64,000 bases of DNA from contig NC_010644.1 in assembly GCF_000020145.1 (NCBI RefSeq), positions 310,001 to 374,000 of the forward strand, in the 5' to 3' direction. The notes under the pieces are model-generated. The model made no database searches and was not told the origin of the DNA. It saw only the letters and a program-made list of their open reading frames with translations. This document shows, in pieces, positions 16,321-24,390 of this stretch (within the stretch, counting starts at the first letter, position 1; every line of letters begins with the position of its first letter). This stretch comes from Elusimicrobium minutum Pei191. GTDB lineage: Bacteria > Elusimicrobiota > Elusimicrobia > Elusimicrobiales > Elusimicrobiaceae. Position numbers and translations under genes: made by a program.

Positions 16321-17284
16321 AAAACTTATTATTTTTATTTTATTTTTACTTTGCTGCGCTTTAAGCGCGGAGGCTGCCGTATGGCCTTTTGGAAAAAAAC
16401 AAAAAAAACTGCTTAATGACGCCAGACAAGATTATTCGGAAGGAAATTATTATTCGGCCATAGATAAGCTCAAAGTTTTTCTTGTTGAAGGTACCGTTAA
16501 AAGGCGCGAAAAAAGAGCCTATCTTCTCCTTGGTGAAAGTTATGAAAAAATAGGAGAAATTGATTCAGCTCTTAACACATATCTTGAAGGCGTTGAGTTA
16601 AACCCCAAAGATAAAGACCTTTTGTTAAAGCTGGGAGCTCTTTACCAAAGAAACGATTTAATACGGGACAGCATAGAAATTTATGAGCGTATTTTAGCTC
16701 TTGATAAAAACAATTCACAGGCTTTTCTGGGGCTTGCCAGGGCATATACAGATGAAGGATTTTTTTCTAAAGCGGAAGGATATTTCCAGCAATATTTAAG
16801 GATAACAAAGATAGAGGATTTTGACGGTGATATTTTTTTGGAACATGCCGGCGCTTATTTCAGACAGAGGAAATATAATGAAGCTCTCTTTAACGCGGCC
16901 TTATCTATTGACAAGCTTGGCGAAAATAAAGATAACACATTTCTTGTTGCCAAAATAAACAGAATGCAGGGAAATATGGAAGACGCTTACATTTATATAG
17001 ATAAAGCGATAAATCTTGAAGGTTACGATAATTGTTATACCGCTTTACTTACAAAGGCCCTGTGGCTTACGCAAGATAAAAGATATGAAGAAGCAAAAAT
17101 AATATCGGACTCCGTTTTATTGGAAAAACCAAATAACAGACTTGCGTTATACGTTAACTTCCTGGCATACAGGGGTAAAGGAAATAAAAATAAAGCGGAC
17201 GAGTATTTAAAACGCATATCCGCTTATGAGGATAACAGTTTTATATCCCGCGTTGCACGTACGCATCTTAGTGTTGATAATTAA
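16310..17284 (+). CDS. Exported tetratricopeptide-repeat protein
   Basis: 324 residues: a signal peptide (KLIIFILFLLCCALSAEA) followed by several TPR units, for example LLGESYEKIGEIDSALNTYL, LLKLGALYQRNDLIRDSIEI and FLGLARAYTDEGFFSKAEGY. By family knowledge such solenoids are scaffolds for envelope complexes. It overlaps the patatin gene by 11 bases and ends the cluster that began with the lipoprotein at 12281. No catalytic domain was seen. Confidence 0.88.
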   Translation: MRNKKLIIFILFLLCCALSAEAAVWPFGKKQKKLLNDARQDYSEGNYYSAIDKLKVFLVEGTVKRREKRAYLLLGESYEKIGEIDSALNTYLEGVELNPKDKDLLLKLGALYQRNDLIRDSIEIYERILALDKNNSQAFLGLARAYTDEGFFSKAEGYFQQYLRITKIEDFDGDIFLEHAGAYFRQRKYNEALFNAALSIDKLGENKDNTFLVAKINRMQGNMEDAYIYIDKAINLEGYDNCYTALLTKALWLTQDKRYEEAKIISDSVLLEKPNNRLALYVNFLAYRGKGNKNKADEYLKRISAYEDNSFISRVARTHLSVDN

Positions 17285-17320
17285 ACAAAGTATTTTAAAA
17301 ATAGTAAAATCTAATTTAAC

Positions 17321-18403
17321 ATGGTTAAAAAAAATAATCCTTCCATAGTTTATGGACAAGAGCAAAACGAGGCCTGCCGGACATCCACAAAAACATGCTT
17401 ATGCGGATCTTGCGTTTACGCTTATGAGCTTGCCTATATGTTGGACAGGGAACATAAATATGCGTTTATGTTCGGCACTTCCGATTCGGACGGAGGCGTT
17501 ATACATGATTTGGCCTCTTCCATTCACGATAAATACCATAAAATAGCTTTTTCCGGAAAACCTGTAACGTATGAATGGTCATTAGAAAACCATGGCGCTA
17601 TAAAGCACTACCAAAGCACTTTATTGCCTTTAATTAATAAAAATGAAAAAAACTTTAATGTTTTGGGCGTTGTAAGAGACATAACAAAAATGCTTCCTTC
17701 CGGTCGTATCCCCTCGGATATTATAAAAGATTACGGCGCAAAAACTTTCGCACAGGTTTTATTAAAAACCAAAGAGGATGAAAAAAAGAAAATATCCTCC
17801 GCTTTGCATGATGAGCTTGGCTCGGCTGCGGTAGTGCTCACTTCAATTTTAAGTGTATTGCAAGAAGATATTAAAGAAGATAAAAAGGAAGACGCTTTAA
17901 CCCGCACAAAAGAACTTAATGAGGAAATTAAGGAAACTATTGAAAAACTTAAAAATATAGTTGTAATGATGCGTCCGCCAAGTTTGGAGGCTGTAGGCTT
18001 AGACGGTGCCATAAAAGAAATCGTGGAAAACTTGAACAAATTTGCTAATGTACGTATAATATATAAGTATGAAGAGAAAGAAAGCGCTGAAATAGATGAT
18101 GAAGTTAAAATCATGCTGTTTCGGGTAGTACAGGAAGGGCTGAGCAATGTAATTAAGTATTCTAAAGCCACCGAGGCAAAGGTGTTACTGCAGAACCTTA
18201 AGAATATTGTCAGATTAGAAGTGTCGGATAATGGAGTTGGCTTTAAACGGACTACAAGTAAAAAGCTGAGTCAATTAGGGTTACTGGGTATGGAAGAAAT
18301 GGTGAAATACCTGGGTGGAAAGTTTCAAATTAAAACTGCTTTAGGTAAGGGCACGGTTATTAATGTGTCTTGTCCGAAAGTTGTGTATAAGGTGGATATA
18401 TGA
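17321..18403 (+). CDS. NarL-type sensor histidine kinase with N-terminal Cys cluster
   Basis: Cytoplasmic-looking kinase of 360 residues with no membrane segment. Seen: a cysteine cluster C19-X6-C26-X-C28-X2-C31, a PAS-like region to about residue 130 (NVLGVVRDITK), a HisKA_3 dimerisation helix with the phospho-acceptor in SALHDELGSA (His about 163), then the HATPase boxes EGLSNVIKYSKA, DNGVGF and GLLGMEEMVKYLGG. The cysteine cluster next to a PAS domain recalls Fe-S oxygen sensors of the NreB kind, though spacing differs; metal or redox sensing is inference. The stop overlaps the response-regulator start. Confidence 0.92.
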   Translation: MVKKNNPSIVYGQEQNEACRTSTKTCLCGSCVYAYELAYMLDREHKYAFMFGTSDSDGGVIHDLASSIHDKYHKIAFSGKPVTYEWSLENHGAIKHYQSTLLPLINKNEKNFNVLGVVRDITKMLPSGRIPSDIIKDYGAKTFAQVLLKTKEDEKKKISSALHDELGSAAVVLTSILSVLQEDIKEDKKEDALTRTKELNEEIKETIEKLKNIVVMMRPPSLEAVGLDGAIKEIVENLNKFANVRIIYKYEEKESAEIDDEVKIMLFRVVQEGLSNVIKYSKATEAKVLLQNLKNIVRLEVSDNGVGFKRTTSKKLSQLGLLGMEEMVKYLGGKFQIKTALGKGTVINVSCPKVVYKVDI

Positions 18404-19047
18404 TAAGAATACTCCTAGCAGACGATCATGCCCTGGTTCGTGACGGTATAAAGTCAATCCTTGAAAGAAAGGGAAAAAACATTTCTGTCGTAGCGGAAAT
18501 GGGTAATGGTAAAGAGATGTTGGATTATGCAGTAAAAAACAAAAACATTGACGTATATGTAGTAGATATAGCTATGCCTATACTTAACGGTATAGCTGCA
18601 GTACAGAAACTTCTTAAAATCAATCCTGACGCTAAAGTCATTGTTCTAAGTATGTATGATGACAGAGCCTCTGTCGAAAAGGCTTTTAAAGCAGGGGCAA
18701 GGGGTTTTGTCGTTAAGGTTTCTTCAGCAGACGAAATTATAGAAGCTATAAAAGAAGTAAGCGCGGGTAGATTTTATCTTTGTTCTAAAGTTTCTAAATT
18801 TGTTGTCCAAGGTTTTTTGGGGAAGGCGTCCCCTTCCAAGAAAGACCCCAGCGGTTTAACACCTAAAGAAAAGCAGATTCTTCAGCTCATAGCGGAAGGG
18901 TTTAGCAGCAAGGAAATCGCGAAAGAATTTGGTCTTTCTCTAAATACTGTTCATGTGCACAGAAACAATATTATGAGAAAGCTTGATATTCATAAGCAGG
19001 CGGAGTTGGTGCGTTACGCTATTAAAGAGGGCATTGCGCATTTATAA
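18400..19047 (+). CDS. NarL/FixJ-family response regulator
   Basis: 215 residues: receiver domain with acidic pocket (LLADDHALVRDG) and phospho-acceptor Asp in YVVDIAMP (about residue 56), followed by a LuxR-type helix-turn-helix (LTPKEKQILQLIAEGFSSKE, then NTVHVHRNNIMRKL). Overlaps the kinase gene in ATGA, so the two are a cognate pair. Target genes are not evident from the window. Confidence 0.96.
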   Translation: MIRILLADDHALVRDGIKSILERKGKNISVVAEMGNGKEMLDYAVKNKNIDVYVVDIAMPILNGIAAVQKLLKINPDAKVIVLSMYDDRASVEKAFKAGARGFVVKVSSADEIIEAIKEVSAGRFYLCSKVSKFVVQGFLGKASPSKKDPSGLTPKEKQILQLIAEGFSSKEIAKEFGLSLNTVHVHRNNIMRKLDIHKQAELVRYAIKEGIAHL

Positions 19048-19059
19048 CTCTTAATTTTA

Positions 19060-19110
19060 ATACCGCCTTGTCTTGTTATTGAGTGTGGTCTATAACGGGC
19101 ATGGCGGTAT
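19060..19110 (+). terminator. Possible long-loop terminator after the two-component pair
   Basis: ATACCGCC (19060-19067) pairs with GGCGGTAT (19103-19110), loop about 35 bases, followed by GTTTTATTTG. The long loop weakens the case. Confidence 0.4.
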
Positions 19111-19132
19111 GTTTTATTTGTAAAGGAAAAGT

Positions 19133-19813
19133 ATGCGTATTATTGCAGGTACGGCTAAGGGCCGCAAAATATTTTCAGTTTCTAAAAAGATGGCCGTGGT
19201 TCCGATATCGGACAGAATCAAGCAATCCGTTTTTGATATCATAAGGCCCAAAATACCCGCTTGTTACTTTTTGGATTTATTTGCCGGCACGGGCAATGTT
19301 TCTTTAGAAGCGCTTTCGCGCGGCGCGGCCAAAGCGGTTATGCTTGATAAGGAGGTGGCCTGCGTAAAAAATATAAAACGTAATTTGGAGCATCTTGGCT
19401 TTGCCGACAGAGGCATGGTTTTTAAGGGGGATGTTTTAAAAGGAATAGGTTTTTTATCAGCCTACGCGCCCGAAGGTTATGACATTATTTTTATGGGGCC
19501 TCCTTACCGTGATATTAATGAAAAGCCTCTTTCCCTTTCCGGCCCGGCTTTGGCTGAAGCGGCAAAATATAATTTACTCGCTAAAGGCGGTTTTATAGTT
19601 TTGCAGCATCATAAGCACGAGTTTTTTGACGTGCCCGCCCTTTTTAAAATATACCGTGAGGAAAAATACGGCGATACGCTTGTGCATTTTTTACATTTTA
19701 ATAAATCTAAAAATCCGCAGCCTTCCAAAAGTGAGGATTTTGAAGGCACCATAGCCAAAAGGAAATTTGTTCACGCTAATTCCGACAAACAACTAAAGGA
19801 AATTAAACAATAA
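19133..19813 (+). CDS. rsmD: RsmD-like 16S rRNA (guanine966-N2)-methyltransferase with altered catalytic motif
   Basis: SAM-dependent rRNA methyltransferase acting on the small-subunit rRNA. Seen: the family start MRIIAGTAKGRKI, SDRIKQSVFDII, and the SAM loop FLDLFAGTGNVSLEALSRGA (about residues 46-65). The catalytic (D/N)PPY motif reads GPPY here (residue 122), coded GGG, which differs from both Asp codons at two bases. There is also a C-terminal tail of about 35 charged residues beyond the usual end. Either the enzyme tolerates Gly or activity is lost. GTAAAGGAAAAGT precedes the ATG; the stop overlaps the next start. Confidence 0.88.
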   Translation: MRIIAGTAKGRKIFSVSKKMAVVPISDRIKQSVFDIIRPKIPACYFLDLFAGTGNVSLEALSRGAAKAVMLDKEVACVKNIKRNLEHLGFADRGMVFKGDVLKGIGFLSAYAPEGYDIIFMGPPYRDINEKPLSLSGPALAEAAKYNLLAKGGFIVLQHHKHEFFDVPALFKIYREEKYGDTLVHFLHFNKSKNPQPSKSEDFEGTIAKRKFVHANSDKQLKEIKQ

Positions 19814-20547
19814 TGGAATTTGAGCATAAAGTTTACGAACTTAATTATTCTAAGATAAAAACTTATAAAGAATGTCCTCTTTTATATAAATATAAATATG
19901 TTGAAGGTAAAAGAGAGGGGCTTGTGCCCGCATCTTCTTTAGGCGTTTCCATACACCGTACTCTTGAGGAATACCACAAATATTCTAATGATCCTTCCGA
20001 AATTTTAAATTATTTTAACAACTGTTGGCTGGGCGCGGGCTATACAAGCGCGGGCGAACAGATGGAATATTATTTAAAAGGCAAAAAAATGCTTGAAGCT
20101 TACGCCGAAAAAGAATATGAGCGTAAAACTTCGGTAGACAGTACCGAGCGTGAGTTTATTTTTGAGCATGGTATTTGGACAATAAGGGGCAAAATTGACC
20201 GCACCGACTTATGGCCGGACGGCAGTTGGGAAGTTATAGATTATAAAACAGGCTCCGAACTTGACGAGAATTTTGACGTAACCCAAAGCCTTCAAATGGG
20301 CATATATTCCGTAGGCGCCAGAAGAGCCTGGAATATGAAAAAGGGCAAAGCTTCAATATATAACGTAGCTTTAGGTATTGTATACAGCGCTGATTTTGAT
20401 TTGTTTAATGAAGATGAAATTTTAAAAACTTTCGTTGAAACAGGTAAAAAAATAGAAGCGTCTTTTTTCCCCGCCAACACCAATCACTGCCAGCATTGTT
20501 TGTTTAATAACCGCTGCCCCAGTTCGTCGGTAAAAGAGGCCGCTTAA
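19813..20547 (+). CDS. RecB-like PD-(D/E)XK nuclease with Fe-S cysteine set
   Basis: Stand-alone exonuclease-type domain of 244 residues, like the C-terminal part of AddB or a Cas4 protein. Seen: YSKIKTYKECPLLYKYKYVEG at the N-terminus with the first cysteine (about residue 21), GKIDRTDLW followed by the active-site WEVIDYKTGSE (Asp/Lys near 142-145), and a C-terminal trio HCQHCLFNNRCP. The 1+3 cysteine layout is that of [4Fe-4S] AddB/Cas4 nucleases. No CRISPR or helicase genes are nearby. ATG overlaps the rsmD stop; its own stop overlaps the stop of the convergent SDR gene in TTAA. Confidence 0.88.
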   Translation: MEFEHKVYELNYSKIKTYKECPLLYKYKYVEGKREGLVPASSLGVSIHRTLEEYHKYSNDPSEILNYFNNCWLGAGYTSAGEQMEYYLKGKKMLEAYAEKEYERKTSVDSTEREFIFEHGIWTIRGKIDRTDLWPDGSWEVIDYKTGSELDENFDVTQSLQMGIYSVGARRAWNMKKGKASIYNVALGIVYSADFDLFNEDEILKTFVETGKKIEASFFPANTNHCQHCLFNNRCPSSSVKEAA

Positions 20548-21293
20548 TAAAATCTGTTATAAACAAAATCAGGTATAACTTTTAATATAAAAGCAATAAA
20601 ACGCCATCTTTTTGTTACATAAACAATCTTTTTCCTTTTGTCTAAAGCGTTAAGTATTTGTTTTGCAGCCTTTTCGGCGGACGCTACCCAAAATAAACCT
20701 TTGCCGCCCACTCCTTTTGCCAAAGCGGTATCTACAAAGCCGGGTATTATGGTTGTTACGTAAACAGGCTTTTTTATTTTAACTGACTTTTTTCTAAGAC
20801 CTTCCAAATAATTGCTTATATAAGCTTTGCTGGCAAAATATGCGGGCGCCGCGTCCGAACCGCTAAAAGACGCTATGCTTGAAACAGCGCTTAACCTTGC
20901 GCCTTTACCCGTGCGCTCAAAACGTTCCTCAAAATATTTGTACCCTTCTATAATCCAATCGGTAAAGCCAAGCACGTTTGTGCGCGCTGTATTTAATTCA
21001 ATATCGTTTTCTAATTTTAAATTTATGTCACCCATTCCCGAACATACTAAAATAGTGTCAATATCGCCCATTTGATTATGTATTTCTTTTATAAGCTCGG
21101 ACGCTTTTGTTTGTGTTACGTCATTAACAAAAGTAAACACTCTCTCAGGCGCGGTTTGTTTTAGTGAGGCAAGCAGCTCCTGCCTTCTTCCCGTAACGGC
21201 AACTTTTGCGCCGAGGGATAAATATTGTAAGGCGACTTCTCTTCCTATACCTGAGGTTGCGCCTATTATAAGTATATTTTTAGATCTTTCCAT
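20544..21293 (-). CDS. Short-chain dehydrogenase/reductase (SDR)
   Basis: Classical SDR oxidoreductase, 249 residues. Seen: cofactor loop GATSGIGREVALQYLSLGA, ND in TFVNDVTQ, catalytic Ser in LSAVSSIASFSG and YFASK (Tyr/Lys), then the PG motif IIPGFVDT. Arg at the end of the second strand (VTGRRQ) favours NADP(H). The C-terminus ends in hydrophobic residues that could rest on a membrane. GGGG precedes the ATG. Substrate unknown. It follows the EFR1-type ferredoxin gene by eight bases in the same direction. Confidence 0.93.
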   Translation of the reverse strand: MERSKNILIIGATSGIGREVALQYLSLGAKVAVTGRRQELLASLKQTAPERVFTFVNDVTQTKASELIKEIHNQMGDIDTILVCSGMGDINLKLENDIELNTARTNVLGFTDWIIEGYKYFEERFERTGKGARLSAVSSIASFSGSDAAPAYFASKAYISNYLEGLRKKSVKIKKPVYVTTIIPGFVDTALAKGVGGKGLFWVASAEKAAKQILNALDKRKKIVYVTKRWRFIAFILKVIPDFVYNRFY

Positions 21294-21301
21294 ATATCCC
21301 C

Positions 21302-22069
21302 TTAATTTATAAAAAATGTTTCGGGTTCTTTTCTTAATTTTACTTTTTTAGCAAAACCAATTGCCGCTATTTTAAAAAGAATTCCTTTGAACTTTCTGGC
21401 GTGCTGCGGGCATAAAGCAATGCATCTTGCGCAGCTGAAACATTTTTCTTTATCTGTTTTTTTTGGGTTGTCCGCCGGTATTGCTTTAACCGGGCATGCG
21501 GCTACGCAAACGCCGCATTTATTACATTTATATGTGCCTGAAGGTTTTAAAGGTATTTTGCCAGGGGTTTTATAAGGGGTGTTTCCTTTTACTTTAAGTT
21601 CTTTTGTTATATTTCCGTTTTGGGCCAAAGTAAAAGATTTTTTTATAAATTCAGTAATTTTATTAATATCACTGTTATCAGGCCTTTGTTCGGCAACTTT
21701 TGTAAATATGGAATGCCTTGCTATAAAAGCGCCCGCTGAAACCGGCAAAAAGCCGTTTTTGCTTGATATATCTTTAAGCTCAAGCAAAGCGTCGTCATAA
21801 TCTCTGTTGCCGTAAACAACCATAATAACGGCGGGAGTGTTTTTTCCTTTTATAGTTTTAAAAATATCCGCCGCCATAGCGGGTATTCTGCCTGCGAAAA
21901 CCGGCGAGGCAAAAACGGCAAAATCCGCCTTACTTAAAGCGATAGGTTCTTTTATCCCTTGCGTTATGTCATGTTCAATTATAGGCAGAGGTATTTGTTT
22001 GGCGGCCGCGCATATTATATTTTTTGTGGAAAGCGCGGGGCTGTAATAAATAAGATGTAAATTTTCCAT
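21302..22069 (-). CDS. EFR1-type flavodoxin/ferredoxin fusion
   Basis: Electron-transfer protein: an N-terminal flavodoxin-like domain (NLHLIYYSPALSTK at the first strand and phosphate loop, FAVFASPVFAGRIPAM) followed by two [4Fe-4S] motifs, CNKCGVCVAACP and CFSCARCIALCP, each complete. The ATG at 22069 is preferred over one 33 bases upstream because it lets the flavodoxin first strand begin at the N-terminus; 255 residues. Such proteins are common in anaerobes. Its partner is unknown; the SDR gene follows immediately. Confidence 0.9.
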   Translation of the reverse strand: MENLHLIYYSPALSTKNIICAAAKQIPLPIIEHDITQGIKEPIALSKADFAVFASPVFAGRIPAMAADIFKTIKGKNTPAVIMVVYGNRDYDDALLELKDISSKNGFLPVSAGAFIARHSIFTKVAEQRPDNSDINKITEFIKKSFTLAQNGNITKELKVKGNTPYKTPGKIPLKPSGTYKCNKCGVCVAACPVKAIPADNPKKTDKEKCFSCARCIALCPQHARKFKGILFKIAAIGFAKKVKLRKEPETFFIN

Positions 22070-22100
22070 ACTTACAATGTAGCACTTTAGCGTATAAAAC

Positions 22101-22128
22101 AAAACCCCGTTTTAAAACGGGGTTTTTA
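22101..22128. terminator. Bidirectional-looking terminator
   Basis: AAAACCCCGTTTTAAAACGGGGTTTTT is a near-perfect palindrome with A-run and T-run. On the minus strand it ends the rpsU-dnaG-rpoD-flavin reductase transcript. Confidence 0.88.
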
Positions 22129-22145
22129 ATTTTTAAATAATATTT

Positions 22146-22628
22146 TTATTTCTCATAGCAGTCCACAATTTCACCGAAGTAAAAATAATGGTAGTCGCCG
22201 TTATTATAAAGCGGCTGCAACTCCTGCGGTAAAACTTTGCCGTCTAAAAGCTGGTTATGCGTAAGTTTGCATTCATAATACATGTCGCAGCCTTTAACAA
22301 CGGGGCTGTTTACTTTTTTTGCGGGTATAAATTCAATCACGTCTGCTTTATTTATATCCGCGCCTGATTTGGTGCCGCATACCGCCAGCTCTTTAGCCAT
22401 TGTACCGAAAGGAATGCTTATTGTAAAGCTGTCCGCTTTATCAATAATTGTTTTAGTAAACCTTTGCGGTCTTACGCCCACAATAAAATAAGGTTTATGC
22501 CAAAAATAACCTATAAAACCCCAAGATACCGTCATTGTATTGGTTTTACCCAAAGCTCTGACTGTTAAAAAAGCTCCCGCGGTGTTATAGTATTTGGCCG
22601 CTTGTTCAAAGTTTTTAGCGTAATTCAT
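22146..22628 (-). CDS. Flavin reductase family protein (FMN-binding split barrel)
   Basis: 160 residues of the flavoredoxin/flavin-reductase-like fold. Seen: GAFLTVRALGKTNTMTVSWG, the aromatic KPYFIVGVRPQRFT and SFTISIPFGTMAKELAVCGT, all in family order. Starts nine bases after the rpoD stop, so it is co-transcribed at the tail of the macromolecular-synthesis operon, an unusual appendage. Likely binds FMN in redox chemistry in the cytoplasm. Confidence 0.9.
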   Translation of the reverse strand: MNYAKNFEQAAKYYNTAGAFLTVRALGKTNTMTVSWGFIGYFWHKPYFIVGVRPQRFTKTIIDKADSFTISIPFGTMAKELAVCGTKSGADINKADVIEFIPAKKVNSPVVKGCDMYYECKLTHNQLLDGKVLPQELQPLYNNGDYHYFYFGEIVDCYEK

Positions 22629-22637
22629 GTGATACTC

Positions 22638-24353
22638 CTATTCGTCGGAATAATCTTTAAGCATTTTGGTTCTGCTCGGGTGGCGCAGTTTTCGTATGGC
22701 TTTTGCCTCAATTTGTCTTACGCGCTCACGTGTTACGTTAAACATTTTACCCACTTCTTCTAATGTTCTGGGATAGCCCGAGTCAATGCCAAAGCGCAGC
22801 CTTATAATTTTTGCCTCACGTTCTGAAAGTGTGTTAAGCACTTCGGATACTTCTTGCTTTCTTAAAAAGTCAGACGCGGTTACCGTGGGGTTAGCGCCCG
22901 CTTTATCCTCAATAAAGTCTTCCAGGTTGGAATCTTCATCCTCGCCTACGGGTGTTGATAAAGATATAGGGTCTTGCATTATTTTAAGCACGCCTTTAAC
23001 TTTTTCCATAGAAAGGCGCAGTGATTTTGAATAATCTTCCAAGCTGGGTTCCCTGCCGTGTTCCTGTCTGAACTTATTTGTAACTTTTGTAAGTTTGGAA
23101 ACAAGCTCCTTCATATGCACTGGTATGCGTATGGTGTTGGCCTGGTCCGCGATGGCGCGGTTAATGGACTGCCTTATCCACCATGTTGCGTAGGTTGAGA
23201 ATTTAAAACCTCTTTTATATTCAAACTTTTCCACGGCTTTCATAAGGCCCAAACCGCCTTCCTGGATTAAGTCGGAAAGTTCTAAATTTGAGTTTACGTG
23301 CTTTTTGGCGATAGACACAACCAGCCTTAAGTTCGCTTTAATAAGTTTAAGTTTGTCTTGCAAAATCATGTCTTCAAAAAACACAATGCGGTCGTTAAAA
23401 GCCAAAAACTCTTTTTCGCTCATGGGAAGAGTGTTTATAAGCTTCTCATGTCTTGAACGTATCATATCGATATTGTTGATGGCGGTTTCAAGTTCTTCAT
23501 AAGTAAAGCGGGTTTTCTTTTTAAGTTCGGCTTTAGAAATTTTTCCTTTGGAAGCCTGGGTAAAAAGTTTTTTTACTTCGGCGTACTGGCCAAAATATTC
23601 GTCAAACCTGTTAAGGTCGTTTCTTGACTCGGCTATTCTCTGCGCCAAACTTTTGATTCTGTTTGTTAAACGCTTAATTTTATTTTGGTTTAAATTAAGT
23701 TTTATAATGCTGTCAACAACTTCCTTTTGCTTTTTCTCAAGAGCTTCGGTATATTTGTTAAGCATTTTGTCTGAAATGCTGGGCTCGCGCAATTTTTTCA
23801 TTAATTCGGTAATTTCACCTTCCCGTTTACCGATAAACTTGGCGGCCTCTTTAAGTTTTTTACGCATGTTGTTAAGTTCGCGCGTTGTTCTTTTGCCTCT
23901 GGGCATCAATTCTTTTGTAGTCATTTCTTCTTGGTCTACAAGTTCTTCCCAGTTGCAAATTTCGCGCATTGTGATGGGGGATTCCAACACAAGTTTGCGC
24001 AATTCTTTTTCTCTTTCCCTGACGTTACGGGCCAAGGTTATTTCCTCGTCTCTGGAAAGCAGCGGCACTTTGCCCATTTCAGACAAGTACATGCGGATAG
24101 AGTTAGAAATATCGGGGTTAGCCATAAACTCTTCGGTATAGGCTTCTTTTTCCGCCATGGCTACGGATTTATATTTTTTACGGTCAACTACCTGTATGCC
24201 CAAATCTTCCAATGTGCCCATTAAACCGTCAATATCTTCCGCGCTCATTGAGGAAGATGTAAGCGAACGGTTAATTTCGTCCAAGGTAAGAAAACCGTTT
24301 TCTTTACCAACTTCAACTAAATCTTTAAAAGCTTTATTTGCAACGTTTACCAT
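22638..24353 (-). CDS. rpoD: Primary RNA polymerase sigma factor
   Basis: Sigma-70 of 571 residues. Seen: a short N-terminal region 1.1-like part, region 1.2 ([20 protein letters not shown]), a long charged non-conserved insert typical of primary sigma factors, region 2 ([20 protein letters not shown] and [17 protein letters not shown]), region 3 ([16 protein letters not shown]) and region 4 ([17 protein letters not shown], then [17 protein letters not shown]). AGAGGAC precedes the ATG. Third gene of rpsU-dnaG-rpoD, the classical order. Vegetative transcription; the promoters seen in this window are of the matching consensus. Confidence 0.98.
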   Translation of the reverse strand: MVNVANKAFKDLVEVGKENGFLTLDEINRSLTSSSMSAEDIDGLMGTLEDLGIQVVDRKKYKSVAMAEKEAYTEEFMANPDISNSIRMYLSEMGKVPLLSRDEEITLARNVREREKELRKLVLESPITMREICNWEELVDQEEMTTKELMPRGKRTTRELNNMRKKLKEAAKFIGKREGEITELMKKLREPSISDKMLNKYTEALEKKQKEVVDSIIKLNLNQNKIKRLTNRIKSLAQRIAESRNDLNRFDEYFGQYAEVKKLFTQASKGKISKAELKKKTRFTYEELETAINNIDMIRSRHEKLINTLPMSEKEFLAFNDRIVFFEDMILQDKLKLIKANLRLVVSIAKKHVNSNLELSDLIQEGGLGLMKAVEKFEYKRGFKFSTYATWWIRQSINRAIADQANTIRIPVHMKELVSKLTKVTNKFRQEHGREPSLEDYSKSLRLSMEKVKGVLKIMQDPISLSTPVGEDEDSNLEDFIEDKAGANPTVTASDFLRKQEVSEVLNTLSEREAKIIRLRFGIDSGYPRTLEEVGKMFNVTRERVRQIEAKAIRKLRHPSRTKMLKDYSDE

Positions 24354-24390
24354 TTTTTGTCCTCTCCGCTGTCCGTGCTTATGCGCGGCC

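Noticed and set aside
17731-18171. Minus-strand open frame opposite the histidine kinase
   Set aside because: Serine-rich shadow of charged helices; the kinase motifs on the plus strand are unambiguous.
23548-24141. Plus-strand open frame opposite rpoD
   Set aside because: Antisense to a certain housekeeping gene; low-complexity Ser/Leu/Phe translation with no family signal.
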